Source of the DNA: an uncultured Pseudomonadales bacterium
GTDB taxonomy: Bacteria; Pseudomonadota; Gammaproteobacteria; Pseudomonadales; UBA7434
Reading direction: 5' to 3'
NCBI GenBank assembly: GCA_943788835.1
Contig: CALSRU010000012.1
Location: 1 to 64,000, forward strand
DNA: 64,000 bases
Below, piece after piece: positions 17,208-28,276 of the stretch (its first letter is position 1; every line of letters starts with the position of its first letter). The notes under the pieces were generated by a model, which saw only the letters and a program-made list of their open reading frames with translations, was not told the origin of the DNA and made no database searches. The position numbers and the translations under genes are program-made.

Positions 17208-17744
17208 TTACCCCAATACTTCAATTGTATGATTGTGGTTGGTGAAAACACAGATATCGCCGGCAATTGACAAGCCTTTTTTAACTATCTCGGTGGCGCT
17301 CAAGTCGGTGTTGTCGAGCAATGCTCGCGCGGCGCTCTGGGCATAAGGGCCGCCCGAACCAATTGCAATAAGGCTATCCTCAGGCTCAATGACATCGCCA
17401 TTGCCTGTAATAACCAATGAGTTATTTTCATCGGCCACTGCCAGCAAGGCTTCGAGCCTGCGCAATGCTCGATCAGTACGCCATTCTTTGGCCAGCTCCA
17501 CCGCAGCGCGAGTTAGATTTCCTTGGTATTTTTCAAGTTGTGCTTCAAATCGTTCAAATAGTGCGAAAGCATCGGCAGTGCCACCAGCAAAGCCGGCTAT
17601 TACTTTTTCATTATAAAGGCGGCGTACTTTACGTGCATTGCCTTTCATAACGGTGTTGCCCATTGATACCTGCCCGTCTCCGCCAATCGCTACTTGGCCG
17701 TTACGGCGCACAGATAGAATAGTTGTACCTCTATATTGCTTCAT
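17208..17744 (-). CDS. hslV: ATP-dependent protease peptidase subunit HslV
   Basis: The 178-residue N-terminal nucleophile hydrolase forms the HslVU protease with HslU. The catalytic Thr is in [10 protein letters not shown] and is preceded here by six residues, MKQYRG. That is longer than the single Met in the E. coli form, so the subunit must be processed to expose Thr7. Downstream motifs [30 protein letters not shown] and [12 protein letters not shown] are all present. It is the first gene of the hslVU pair and lies 179 bp downstream of the SPOR-protein gene. Confidence 0.96.
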   Translation of the reverse strand: MKQYRGTTILSVRRNGQVAIGGDGQVSMGNTVMKGNARKVRRLYNEKVIAGFAGGTADAFALFERFEAQLEKYQGNLTRAAVELAKEWRTDRALRRLEALLAVADENNSLVITGNGDVIEPEDSLIAIGSGGPYAQSAARALLDNTDLSATEIVKKGLSIAGDICVFTNHNHTIEVLG

Positions 17745-17923
17745 AAATGACTCCGAACGCGCTAACGTTGTTGGGTTTTTTGTTTAAACCTGCTGTTTGC
17801 CTTTGGAATTTTTGCTGTGTTGCTACTGTATACCGTGCGCCTCACGTAGCAAGTGTTACTTTGATCTTGAAGTTTTTCGCTGAGTGCTCGATCATGATGC
17901 CTAGTTAATATTTTTTCTTCAGG

Positions 17924-18598
17924 TCATTGGGTGCGACGCATTACCATCGCTTCAATATCGTTGTTGATGATGACGCTGCGAGCGCTAGACATTTGGCTGC
18001 GTGATGTAAAAGGGCCTAGCAATACACGATGCCATTTTTTTCCGTCGGAATTGGTGACTGTGCCAACACTAGGATTTAGTCCCAGTAGGGTGAGCTCAAC
18101 AAGTCGCTGTTCAGCTTGTGCGGCTGTCTTAAATGAGCCGGCTTGAATAAAGTAGTTCAAATTACTTTTGTTCGCACTTTTTTGATTGCCGGTATTGTCG
18201 TCCTCTGAGTAGTTGGGCGCCACTTCTACCTGAAAATCTTTAAGCATGGCATAAAAGCTGAATTCCGGTTCATGACTAGGTTTGGGCTGCTCGGATGGGG
18301 TCGGAGTATTGACGGTATGCTCAGGTATATTGGTGGGCATTTCGAGTTGTGCTAGTGAGTAAATAGCACCGATAAATAAAACGGCAACAAGACACGTAGC
18401 CAATATGCGGTATTTACCGATCGATTGATCTATCGTCCCTTTTGTCTTCTTTTGGCGTTGACTAGCCCCTTTTTTAACTCGAGGTTTGGTTGTTGCCGCA
18501 CGGCTGGTTTTTTTGCGCGTGTTGGTGCGCCGAGTGCCACCACTTATGATGGGGTGGGCGCGGGCAAAAAGATCAAGTCTGAATTTATATAGGCTCAT
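17924..18598 (-). CDS. SPOR-domain membrane protein (FtsN-like)
   Basis: The 224-residue protein has a very basic cytoplasmic start (KTSRAATTKPRVKKGASQRQ), one membrane helix (ILATCLVAVLFIGAIYSL, about 65-82), and a proline-rich periplasmic linker. A C-terminal SPOR domain (NYFIQAGSFKTAAQAEQRL to the end) should bind denuded septal peptidoglycan. The layout matches FtsN-type division proteins, and the argS-SPOR-hslV order is known in pseudomonads. I chose the ATG at 18598, four bases after the argS stop; an in-frame start at 18622 would overlap argS. Whether it is the essential FtsN itself cannot be said from sequence. Confidence 0.85.
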   Translation of the reverse strand: MSLYKFRLDLFARAHPIISGGTRRTNTRKKTSRAATTKPRVKKGASQRQKKTKGTIDQSIGKYRILATCLVAVLFIGAIYSLAQLEMPTNIPEHTVNTPTPSEQPKPSHEPEFSFYAMLKDFQVEVAPNYSEDDNTGNQKSANKSNLNYFIQAGSFKTAAQAEQRLVELTLLGLNPSVGTVTNSDGKKWHRVLLGPFTSRSQMSSARSVIINNDIEAMVMRRTQ

Positions 18599-18602
18599 GT
18601 TG

Positions 18603-20309
18603 TTACATTTTTTGTGGCGCACTTACACCGAGTAGCTGCAAGCCATTGGCGAGTACTTGCCGTGTTGCCTCGGCAAGACATAGGCGCGCATTGCGTAGAG
18701 TGTGATCGGCAACGATGAGCTGCAGATTTTTATCTTGATTGCCGCTGGCATACCAGCTGTGGAGTGCGGCAGCTAATTCGCGCAGATAGTTTGCAATGAC
18801 GTGCGGTGCTAGTTCTGAAGCGGCGCTAGCCAATTTTTCAGGGAAGCTAGCAAGTAATCGTGCCAGTTCAATTTCATGCTCTGCGTTTAATAGTTCAAGG
18901 TGCGCAAGCCCGGCTTTTTTATCCCATGGCTCATGTTTTTGCGTGGCGTTGGCCATAGCGCTGCAAATTCGCGCATGCGCATATTGTATGTAATACACAG
19001 GATTTTCGTTAGACTTTTGCAACGCTAAATCAATGTCAAACGTCAGTTGCGAGTCTGCTCGGCGGGCCACTAAAAAAAAGCGTGTGGCGTCGGTTCCGGT
19101 CTGATCAATAAGGTCTCGTAATGTGACATAGCTACCCGCGCGCTTGGATATTTTAACCTCTTCCCCATTTTTCATCACGGTGACCATTTGGTGCAATACG
19201 TAGTCGGGCCAATTTTTGGGGATGCCAATATCGAGCCCTTGCAAGCCGGCGCGAACACGCGTGATCGTACTGTGATGATCGGCACCTTGTTCATTGACTA
19301 CTTTTTTAAAGCCACGCTGCCACTTGTCACGATGGTAGGCTACGTCGGGTACAAAGTAGGTGTAGCTGCCGTCTGATTTGCGCATGACGCGATCTTTGTC
19401 ATCACCAAAATCGGTGGTTTTTAGCCACAAGGCATCGTCTTTTTCATAGGTGAAGCCATTGTCAGTGAGCTGCTCAACGATTTGCCCGACCTTGCCCTCA
19501 GCATAGAGTGCGGACTCTAATGAAAATACATCGAAGCTAACATCAAAAGCTCGCAGGTCACTGTCTTGTTCTTGGCGTAAGTACGCGACGGCAAAATGTC
19601 TAATGGCTTCTTCATTACTCGGATCGGCTGCGCCTTTTACATCGCCAATAGATTCGCCGTTCATATAAGCTTGTGCTAACTCGACAATGTAACCACCGCG
19701 GTAGCCATCGGTTGGCCAGCGCTCATCGTCTGGCCCTATACCTTGGCAGCGCAGGCTAACCGAAGTGGCTAAATTATTAATTTGCTGCCCGGCGTCGTTG
19801 TAATAAAACTCGCGCGTGACTGCCCAGCCTGTGGCCTCAAATAGACGACAGATGCTATCGCCAACGGCTGCCCCTCGGCCATGGCCCACATGCAGCGGGC
19901 CTGTCGGATTGGCTGAGACGAATTCAACTTGAACCGCCTGTGCGTTGCCCTTTGAATCTTGCCCAGCGCTATTGTGACCATAGGTGCTGGCTTGGCTCAG
20001 TACTGTTTCAACAATTTCCATTTGAGTGGCTTGTGCAAGGAAAAAATTGATGAAGCCTGGGCCTGCAATCTCAATGTCTTTTATGCAATTGTTTTTTGGC
20101 AGCGCGGCGATAATGTTTTCGGCGAGTTCGCGAGGCTTTACGCCAACTTGTTTGGCCAGGGCTAAGGCGATATTACTGGCGTAATCACCATGTGTGGTGT
20201 CGCGCGTTCTATCAAGTTTGATTTCTGGAATCGTTAGCTCGGCAAATTCGCCGCTATCGACAAGTGTTTGCAGCGCTGCTCTCACAAGCTGTTGGATGGC
20301 TTCTTTCAT
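18603..20309 (-). CDS. argS: Arginyl-tRNA synthetase
   Basis: This 568-residue class I synthetase charges tRNA-Arg. It has the N-terminal additional domain with THGDYASNIALALAK, the HIGH equivalent HVGH in ANPTGPLHVGHGRGA, and a KMSKS equivalent KISKR in EEVKISKRAGSYVTL. The C-terminal anticodon-binding helical bundle ends with LANGLQLLGVSAPQKM. Length is typical of the family. It is followed closely by the SPOR gene. Confidence 0.97.
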   Translation of the reverse strand: MKEAIQQLVRAALQTLVDSGEFAELTIPEIKLDRTRDTTHGDYASNIALALAKQVGVKPRELAENIIAALPKNNCIKDIEIAGPGFINFFLAQATQMEIVETVLSQASTYGHNSAGQDSKGNAQAVQVEFVSANPTGPLHVGHGRGAAVGDSICRLFEATGWAVTREFYYNDAGQQINNLATSVSLRCQGIGPDDERWPTDGYRGGYIVELAQAYMNGESIGDVKGAADPSNEEAIRHFAVAYLRQEQDSDLRAFDVSFDVFSLESALYAEGKVGQIVEQLTDNGFTYEKDDALWLKTTDFGDDKDRVMRKSDGSYTYFVPDVAYHRDKWQRGFKKVVNEQGADHHSTITRVRAGLQGLDIGIPKNWPDYVLHQMVTVMKNGEEVKISKRAGSYVTLRDLIDQTGTDATRFFLVARRADSQLTFDIDLALQKSNENPVYYIQYAHARICSAMANATQKHEPWDKKAGLAHLELLNAEHEIELARLLASFPEKLASAASELAPHVIANYLRELAAALHSWYASGNQDKNLQLIVADHTLRNARLCLAEATRQVLANGLQLLGVSAPQKM

Positions 20310-20631
20310 GTGATGGAATAATCAGGCTATCAGTGGTTTGTACTATTTTCATCGGCGCGCCCCGAAACGGGACGGCTCCGGGCTGTTGTGCTCATACTGC
20401 CAAAGTGCGCGCCTAACATGTATGCGAAGTTCTACGCTCACTCTTAAGCGGTTGCATTATCGCTGTTGTGTTGCGGCCATGACAAGCGACCTCTTTGGGC
20501 CATAGTACAAATTAATACGATCTTAGCAGGCCAGGCTGGCTAGGAGATGACAACCACAATTTTCTCAGTGCTGCCGGATCTGTTTGTGGGCAACAAGCTT
20601 AGCAAAATAATGAATGATGACCTTTAGCGGT
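20310..20631. other. Intergenic region between argS and priA
   Basis: These 322 bp lie between two minus-strand genes and should hold the argS promoter and leader and the 3' end of the priA transcript. A short inverted repeat (CCCCGAAACGGGACGG region near 20360) is visible, without a T-run. I see no coding signal, tRNA or convincing promoter. Confidence 0.4.
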
Positions 20632-22875
20632 TTAAACAGATTCTTGGGGGTCGACATCAATGCTCCAGCGCAGGCCGGAAGGCGTTTTGCCGCCCGCAAT
20701 GGATCTTAGCGTGGCTTCTAACATGCTATGCAGCGGCTTGCGATGTGTCGATTTAAAGAGTAGCTGTGCGCGATGGCGCCCAGCGCGCCGCTCCATTAGT
20801 GCTGGCATGGGGCCAATGGCCTGCACATGGGTGCCGGCTATCTGTGTGCTGAGTGAGCGTTGAATAGCATGTAAAAAGCTCGTTGCATGCTCTGGAGTGC
20901 GGCTGTCGGCGCGCAAAAGCGCCATATAAGTGTATGGAGGCAGGCCCAGTGTATGGCGTTCTTGGAGCATATCTTCACTTGCACGTTTAAAGCCATGCTC
21001 GGCCCATGTTCGCACCAAAGGATGGTCGGGCAAGTGCGTTTGAATGAATACTTTACCTGGCTGTGTGCTGCGACCTGCACGACCAGCTACTTGCTCCATT
21101 AATTGCAGGGTTTTTTCAGCGCCGCGGAAGTCAGGGTTATAAAGGCCTTGGTCTACATCAAGCATGATGACGGTATCTAACGCCGTAAAATGGTGGCCTT
21201 TGGCTAGCATCTGTGTTCCCACCATAATCAACGGACGCTGCTCATTGATGCGCTGAATACTGTTATCTAGCGAGCTTTTGCTGCGAGTTGTATCACGGTC
21301 AATACGTAAGATTTCGGTACTCGGAAAAAGTCTAGCGAGGGTTTCGGTACTGCGCTCGGTGCCATGTCCTATATTCAACAGCTGAGCGGATTGGCAGCGC
21401 GGGCAATGGCTCGGTATAGCTGTGCTGAAATCGCAATGATGGCAGCGCAAACGCCGTGCGCGCTGGTGCAAAGTTAAGCGCGCATCGCAGTGGTCGCAGT
21501 TCGCGTGCCAGCCGCAATCATGGCAGATGAGTAATGGGGCAAAGCCGCGGCGATTGATAAATACCATCGCTTGCCGTCCAGCCTGCAGTGTATCGGCAAT
21601 AGCTTGAATTGCGGTGTCACTCAAGCCGTCATGCAGTGACAGTTTGCGGATATCAATGAAGGTTACGCTGGGCATTACGGCGGCACCGGCGCGCTGCGTT
21701 AGCACGCAATATTGATACTTCTTTTGTCGTGCGTTATGTAATGTTTCAAGTGACGGCGTAGCCGAGCCTAGTATGACGGGGACTTGCTCAAAATGACCGC
21801 GCATAACGGCAACGTCACGAGCCGAGTAGTGCAGACCATCTTGCTGTTTGTAGGAGTTGTCATGTTCTTCATCAACAATAAACAAACCTAGGCGGGGGCA
21901 GGGCGTGAACACAGCCGACCGAGTGCCAATAATAATGCCCACCTCCCCATCACGCGAGGCTTGCCACGCTGCGAGCCGCTCTTTGTCGCTGAGACCCGAG
22001 TGAAATACAGCGATTTTACAATCGAATCGCTCGACGAACCGGCTAATGGTTTGCGGCGTTAGGCCGATTTCGGGAACTAGCACTACCGCTTGCTTACTTT
22101 GCACCAAGGTGTCGCTTATGGCTTGCAGGTAGACTTCGGTTTTACCACTGCCTGTAACGCCTTCGATAAGTGAGACCGCGCCTTGATCTTGCGATGCCCT
22201 GATTTGCGCGAGTACCGTAGCTTGCTCCTCGTTTAATGTCAGAGGGTCGCGGACCTTGTTGCCTTGCAAGACGCTAGGGCAGTCGTGTGGCAGGTATTCT
22301 TTGTAGGTTTGATGCAGCAGCTCCTTTTTATACAATTGTAAAGCGGCTTGCTGAGCATGACCGCTTTGAATTAACTCGCGATCACTTGTCCAGCGCTCAG
22401 GCTCGCTGCGAAGCATATTGAGTAAGGCTTGTTGCTTAGGTGCGCGAGCTAAGGCCGTGGCCGGGAGACCTAGGCCATGCGTGCTTATTTGCCAGCAGCG
22501 CTCAGTATAGGCACCGCCAATCACAGGTTTCCTTAGCGCATTGGGTAGCATATTAAACAGCACGTCGCCTAACGGGTGATGGTAATAATCAGCCAGCCAA
22601 TGAGCTAGCTGTAACTGTAGAGGCTCTAGTGCGGCTCGGCTACCCAGTGGTTTGGTCACGCACTTTAATTGCGCGATAGCCAATTCTGATTGAGGTTGGT
22701 GTCCTGCAACAATGCCAACGACCTCGCGTTTTCCAAAAGGCACTAGTACTCTGCTGCCAAGTGGGTGGCATTGGATTGAGCCACCAGCGGCAGGCAGGTA
22801 GTCGAATAACCGATATAAAGGCGATGCGATGGCTACCTGAACGATAGCTGGGTTGCTCGTGGATGGATGACTCAT
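20632..22875 (-). CDS. priA: Primosomal replication restart helicase PriA
   Basis: This superfamily 2 helicase of 747 residues from the chosen ATG reloads the replisome at stalled forks. It has the N-terminal DNA 3'-end-binding domain (VQVAIASPLYRLFDYLPA), Walker A GVTGSGKTEVYLQ, the DEEH box in FIVDEEHDNSYKQQDG, GSATPSLE, and paired zinc-binding cysteines (CHDCGWHANCDHCDARL and CHHCDF...CPRCQS). Motifs V and VI follow (GTQMLAKGHHF, QVAGRAGR). The open frame extends 32 codons further upstream, but ATG 22875 gives the conserved N-terminus. Confidence 0.96.
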   Translation of the reverse strand: MSHPSTSNPAIVQVAIASPLYRLFDYLPAAGGSIQCHPLGSRVLVPFGKREVVGIVAGHQPQSELAIAQLKCVTKPLGSRAALEPLQLQLAHWLADYYHHPLGDVLFNMLPNALRKPVIGGAYTERCWQISTHGLGLPATALARAPKQQALLNMLRSEPERWTSDRELIQSGHAQQAALQLYKKELLHQTYKEYLPHDCPSVLQGNKVRDPLTLNEEQATVLAQIRASQDQGAVSLIEGVTGSGKTEVYLQAISDTLVQSKQAVVLVPEIGLTPQTISRFVERFDCKIAVFHSGLSDKERLAAWQASRDGEVGIIIGTRSAVFTPCPRLGLFIVDEEHDNSYKQQDGLHYSARDVAVMRGHFEQVPVILGSATPSLETLHNARQKKYQYCVLTQRAGAAVMPSVTFIDIRKLSLHDGLSDTAIQAIADTLQAGRQAMVFINRRGFAPLLICHDCGWHANCDHCDARLTLHQRARRLRCHHCDFSTAIPSHCPRCQSAQLLNIGHGTERSTETLARLFPSTEILRIDRDTTRSKSSLDNSIQRINEQRPLIMVGTQMLAKGHHFTALDTVIMLDVDQGLYNPDFRGAEKTLQLMEQVAGRAGRSTQPGKVFIQTHLPDHPLVRTWAEHGFKRASEDMLQERHTLGLPPYTYMALLRADSRTPEHATSFLHAIQRSLSTQIAGTHVQAIGPMPALMERRAGRHRAQLLFKSTHRKPLHSMLEATLRSIAGGKTPSGLRWSIDVDPQESV

Positions 22876-23281
22876 TAATGCTACAGGGCTAGTTACAGTG
22901 TGCGCGGCGATAACGATGATAGCTTTTCGGCGCGACAATTTTATAGGGATTTCGTGGCTCACAATCACCACATTGGCTGTGCATAGTACACGTCGATTGA
23001 TTGTGATGCCCGATTAGGCATCTCAGCTTGGCGGTATGTGCCCAATTGGGTCGATCTTTCGTTGTTATGGCCTTGCTTGATAGCCGTTATCTGGTAGAAT
23101 CGCCGCCCCATTTGCGTCGGTGGCTTGCAAAGCTGATTGGTGCTTGTGGCACCCTAGCCCTATTTGTTGGTGTTATCGTCGGTGTTATTTGGGCCAAAAA
23201 TGAGCTGTGTGGAGGCTTGAAGCGCTCGATGGGTTTAATTGTATATAAATTTAGTTGCATGATTAGCGAGTTGGAAGAACG
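22876..23281. other. Divergent intergenic region between priA and rpmE
   Basis: These 406 bp hold promoters for priA (leftward) and rpmE (rightward). A TTGAAG at 23217 and the TATATAAA run at 23242 lie upstream of rpmE, but their 19-base spacing is poor. A marginal open frame with one hydrophobic helix occupies 23067-23285 and is listed separately. Confidence 0.4.
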
Positions 23282-23285
23282 ATGA
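23067..23285 (+). CDS. Marginal ORF with one membrane helix, stop overlapping the rpmE start
   Basis: From the ATG at 23067 a 72-codon frame encodes a polar start, a hydrophobic segment ([21 protein letters not shown]) and a basic/acidic tail. It ends in TGA at 23283-23285, sharing ATGA with the rpmE start codon at 23282. The overlap could mean coupling, or coincidence with the GGAAGA that serves rpmE. I recognise no family, and the hydrophobic segment is the only protein-like trait. More likely spurious than real. Confidence 0.2.
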   Translation: MALLDSRYLVESPPHLRRWLAKLIGACGTLALFVGVIVGVIWAKNELCGGLKRSMGLIVYKFSCMISELEER

Positions 23286-23497
23286 AAGCAGACATTCACC
23301 CTAAATATGATGCCGTTACTGCTACTTGTAGCTGCGGTGCTGTGCACGTAACGCGCTCAACGTTGTGTAAAGATATCCATTTGGATGTTTGTGCACATTG
23401 CCATCCGTTTTACACGGGTAAGCAAAAGACTCTTGATGCTGGTGGTCGAGTCGATAAGTTCAATAAGCGTTTTGGCAATCGCTCTACCAAAAAATAA
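23282..23497 (+). CDS. rpmE: 50S ribosomal protein L31 (zinc-binding form)
   Basis: The 71-residue protein has the four-cysteine zinc pattern of the C+ L31 type (CSC at 16-18 and CAHC at 37-40). It also carries the [18 protein letters not shown] start and [20 protein letters not shown]. It binds the 5S rRNA/central protuberance and bridges the subunits. GGAAG lies a few bases before the ATG. It is divergent from priA, as in other gammaproteobacteria. The zinc-dependent form is the one replaced by a zinc-free paralogue under Zur control in many bacteria; no such paralogue is in this window. Confidence 0.96.
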   Translation: MKADIHPKYDAVTATCSCGAVHVTRSTLCKDIHLDVCAHCHPFYTGKQKTLDAGGRVDKFNKRFGNRSTKK

Positions 23498-23663
23498 CGC
23501 TTTAAGCGCGTTAACGCCCTGTTACCGCGCCTAAGTGAGCCTAACGCTCGCGTTGGTTGCCCTCTGCGGCTATGCTCAGCACGCCGCGTCGAGCCAGCTG
23601 TTATGGGGCGCTATGCCCCGAATGAGGCTGGCCAGCCGCTTTCAGTGTGCCGCCCCGGACCCC
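23498..23663. repeat. G+C-rich cluster of short palindromes between rpmE and ponA
   Basis: The 166 bp between the converging rpmE and ponA genes are richer in G+C than their surroundings and packed with perfect short inverted repeats. AACGC (23496-23500) pairs with GCGTT (23508-23512). GCGTTAACGC is at 23508-23517, AACGCTCGCGTT at 23543-23554, GGGGC/GCCCC at 23605-23619, and GGCTGGCCAGCC at 23626-23637. No T-run follows any of them. They may form bidirectional transcription-ending structure or a REP-like element. Confidence 0.4.
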
Positions 23664-26288
23664 TTAAAACAGTTCTTCATGCAGCTCGATTTGCCTCGTT
23701 GTTTTCAGTGACTCTGAGCTAGTTGATATTTCAGGCGCGTATTCCTCCCGAAATTTCTCGAATAGTGTTTGCGTCGTGGTTGTTGTCGGGGCCATACCGG
23801 TCATTCGATCAATTTTTATTGCTTTTAGGCCGGTTGGCTGTTTGCGTGTTGCCATGGGAACATCTTCCAAGGCGCTTTCCATAAAGGTCATCCATATAGG
23901 CAGTGCTGCGGAGCCGCCAAACTCACGCCTGCCCAGTAATTGATTGCCGTCAAAACCTAGCCATGCGGTGGCTACCAATTCTGGGTGATAGCCAGAAAAC
24001 CAGGCATCTGTTGGGCCGTTGGTCGTTCCGGTTTTTCCTGCAATGTCGTTGCGCTTTAGTGCTTTGGCTCGCGTGCCAGTGCCTCGTCGAACCACGTCTT
24101 GTAAAATGCTATCCAGAATGAACGCGACGCGCTCGTCCATAACTCTGTTGGCGTAGCGCGCTGTTTGAATTGGATAATCGTCACTTGGCTGCGGCTCAGA
24201 GCTTTTGGCGTGCTCAGGTGTGGCCCCGGTAGTAAGCTTTTCTAAGGTTGCTGCGTCGCCGATTAGCTGCTCAAGCGATTCAGCTTCCTCATCTATTATC
24301 TGTTCGCTTGAATGTTCCTCTGCTTTGTTAGCTGTGGTGTGACTGAGCGTATTTTGGGTGTTGTCGGCCGCCTGCAGTCCGCTGAGGCATTCGTCGCAGG
24401 CTAATGCAGGGTTGGCCCGAAACAGAACGTCGTCGTTGCGATTGCGAATTTCATGCACGATATAAGGTTCAACATAGTAACCTCCGTTGGCGATAGTGGC
24501 ATAGAGTCTGGCGACTTCAAGCGGTGTCATGCTGTAGCTCCCTAGTGCGAGTGAGAGGTCGCGCGGTAGCGCCCCTGCACTAAATTCGAACCGTTGTAGG
24601 TAGCTAATGGCGCGATCAATGCCCATCTCGCGCAGTAACCTTACTGAAACAAGGTTACGAGATAGGTACAGCGCGCGGCGTAATGTTGTGGGCCCGTAGA
24701 ATTTACCGCTGGCGTTTTCAGGGCGCCACGCAGTTTCTAGTTTGTCGTCGCTAAAAACAATGGGTGCATCATTAATGACACTGGCTGCGGTGTAGCCTGT
24801 GTCGAAAGCGGCGGCATAAATAAAGGGTTTAAAATTAGAGCCAGGTTGGCGATAGGCTTGGGTGGCCCGATTAAATTTACTCTGTTGGAAATCATAGCCG
24901 CCAACAATAGAAGTAATAGCACCGTCGTAGGGGCGCAATGCTACTAAGCTGGCCGATGCGGTAGGCAGTTGCGTGATGAACACGTCCGCGGGCTCATTGG
25001 TCGCTCTAAAATCAACGCTGCCGGGAGTCTGAATTCGAATAATGTCACCGGCTTTTAGTAGCTGGCTTAGGTCGGTGATCGCTGCGGCGCGTCGGTTTTC
25101 ATCAACATATTCTCTTATTGGGTTGGTCGTCGGGCGCCATTTCATTTCGTTTACATTACCATCGCTCGACAGGAGCTGCAGGGCCTGTTCGTCACCGTCG
25201 GGGGTGCTTACTATGGGTCCAATGTTTTGAATAATGACCGGCTCCGTACCTCTTATTTCAGATAGCTGTTGCAGTTCATTTATGCCCTGCTCGGTTGGAA
25301 CACTGCCGAGGCGCTTTTCGGGGCCGCGATAGCCATGCCTATGCGTGTATTCATTAAGGCCGCGGACTACGGCTTGCTCGGCGCCTCTTTGTTGGGCGCT
25401 GTCAATTGACGTGATAATTTTAAGGCCTTCAGAGTAGGCTGCTAGGCCAAATTTTTCTATTGTAACGGCCCGGGCCATTTCCGCAGCATAGCCGGCATCG
25501 AGCTCTAATTTCGGGCCATAATAGCTCGCACTGACAGGCTCCTGAGTTGCCTCTAGCCAGGTAGCCTCATCGATAGATTTGAGCTTGAGCATCCGACCGA
25601 GAATCCAGTTGCGTCTTATCAATGCACGCGCGGGGTTGTTGACGGGATTATAGATCGAGGGCGCTTTGGGCAAGCCGGCGATCATGGCAAGTTGTGCCAG
25701 GCTTAATTCTTCGATGCTTTTGCCGTAGTAAATAGCTGCTGCTGCTTGAACGCCATAGGCGCGTTTACCGAGATAGATTTTATTAACATAAAGTTCAAGA
25801 ATTTCATCTTTGCTCAGCAGGCGCTCTATTTTCAACGCGAGAAAAATCTCATTAAATTTCCGAATAAAGGTTTGCTCACTGCTTAAAAAGAAGTTTCGTG
25901 CCACCTGCATGGTGATTGTGCTGCCGCCGGTTCTGATTTTTCCACTTCGTAATAGCTCTGCAGCAGCGCGCAGTAATCCCGCTATGTCTACGCCGCGATG
26001 CTGCAGGAAACGATCATCTTCGGCGGCGAGAATGGCATGCACGAAATCCTTGGGTACGCTTTCCATTTTGACCGGGGTTCGAAATTTTTCGCCAAAAACA
26101 CCAATTAGTTCTCCGTTTTGTGAATAGATTCGCAATGGTATTTGGAGGTTTGCCTCACGCAGCACACTAACCGACGGTAGCTTTGGATTAAGGTAGAGAT
26201 AGACTGCGCTGCCCAGTAATATGGCGCCTGAGCCGCTCATTAAAATGAGTGCCAGCAGAAATTTAACAGCGGTAAGTTTTCGAAGCAT
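23664..26288 (-). CDS. ponA: Penicillin-binding protein 1A, bifunctional murein polymerase
   Basis: This 874-residue class A PBP polymerises and crosslinks peptidoglycan at the periplasmic face. It has an N-terminal membrane anchor (FLLALILMSGSGAILLGSAV), a GT51 domain with the catalytic Glu in AILAAEDDRFLQHRGVD, and GGSTITMQVARN. The transpeptidase carries the SxxK box in GSNFKPFIYAA, SRNLVSVRLL and KTGTTNGPTDAWF. Between the last two lies an acidic, low-complexity insertion of about 70 residues (translated from roughly 24180-24400). It makes the protein slightly longer than many PBP1A. It is divergent from pilM, the arrangement known in Pseudomonas. Confidence 0.95.
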   Translation of the reverse strand: MLRKLTAVKFLLALILMSGSGAILLGSAVYLYLNPKLPSVSVLREANLQIPLRIYSQNGELIGVFGEKFRTPVKMESVPKDFVHAILAAEDDRFLQHRGVDIAGLLRAAAELLRSGKIRTGGSTITMQVARNFFLSSEQTFIRKFNEIFLALKIERLLSKDEILELYVNKIYLGKRAYGVQAAAAIYYGKSIEELSLAQLAMIAGLPKAPSIYNPVNNPARALIRRNWILGRMLKLKSIDEATWLEATQEPVSASYYGPKLELDAGYAAEMARAVTIEKFGLAAYSEGLKIITSIDSAQQRGAEQAVVRGLNEYTHRHGYRGPEKRLGSVPTEQGINELQQLSEIRGTEPVIIQNIGPIVSTPDGDEQALQLLSSDGNVNEMKWRPTTNPIREYVDENRRAAAITDLSQLLKAGDIIRIQTPGSVDFRATNEPADVFITQLPTASASLVALRPYDGAITSIVGGYDFQQSKFNRATQAYRQPGSNFKPFIYAAAFDTGYTAASVINDAPIVFSDDKLETAWRPENASGKFYGPTTLRRALYLSRNLVSVRLLREMGIDRAISYLQRFEFSAGALPRDLSLALGSYSMTPLEVARLYATIANGGYYVEPYIVHEIRNRNDDVLFRANPALACDECLSGLQAADNTQNTLSHTTANKAEEHSSEQIIDEEAESLEQLIGDAATLEKLTTGATPEHAKSSEPQPSDDYPIQTARYANRVMDERVAFILDSILQDVVRRGTGTRAKALKRNDIAGKTGTTNGPTDAWFSGYHPELVATAWLGFDGNQLLGRREFGGSAALPIWMTFMESALEDVPMATRKQPTGLKAIKIDRMTGMAPTTTTTQTLFEKFREEYAPEISTSSESLKTTRQIELHEELF

Positions 26289-27709
<1,421 letters not shown>

Positions 27710-27710
<1 letters not shown>

Positions 27711-28276
27711 TGGCAAAAATTAATTTACTCCCATGGCGTGATGCCAGGCGCGAGCGTTCCAAGAGGGAGTTTTTTTGGAATGTAGGTCTTTCAGTACTAT
27801 GTGCAGGCCTTGGTGTAGTAGTGGTTTTTTTGATGCTCGATACGTCATTGAATAATCAAACAAGCCGCAATAGTTATTTACAAACACACATTGATCGCCT
27901 TAATACTGAAGTCAAAGAGATTGCAGATTTGAAGTCAGCGCGCGAGCAGCTGATCGATAGGATGACAATTATTCAAGGCTTGCAGGGTAATCGCCCCGTT
28001 ATTGTTCGAATTTTTGACCAGTTTGTCGAGACGCTTCCTGACGGTGTTTATTACACGCGCCTAAAACGCTCTAATGAGAGTGTGGAGATTGATGGCACCG
28101 CCGAATCGAATAATCGGGTTTCAAGTCTTATGCGACGTTTAGATGCGTCTGATTGGTTTTTCAACCCTAATTTAACCTCAGTAGTTGCCAATCCTGCATT
28201 TGGCGATCAGGCAAATAATTTTGGCTTGACGGTATCTTTAGTGACACCGGGCAATGTTAGTGAGGACGAAGAATAA
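27710..28276 (+). CDS. pilN: Type IV pilus assembly protein PilN
   Basis: This 188-residue bitopic protein begins MAKINLLPWRDARRERSKREFF; its N-terminal INLLPWR motif is what inserts into PilM. One membrane helix follows (VGLSVLCAGLGVVVVFLML), then a periplasmic coiled coil and a ferredoxin-like domain that pairs with PilO. Its ATG shares one base with the pilM TGA, and its TAA shares one base with the pilO ATG. Confidence 0.95.

Noticed and set aside
20413-20419. Isolated GCCTAAC heptamer as an attC box
   Set aside because: No matching GTTRRRY box at the needed distance; single heptamers are expected by chance.
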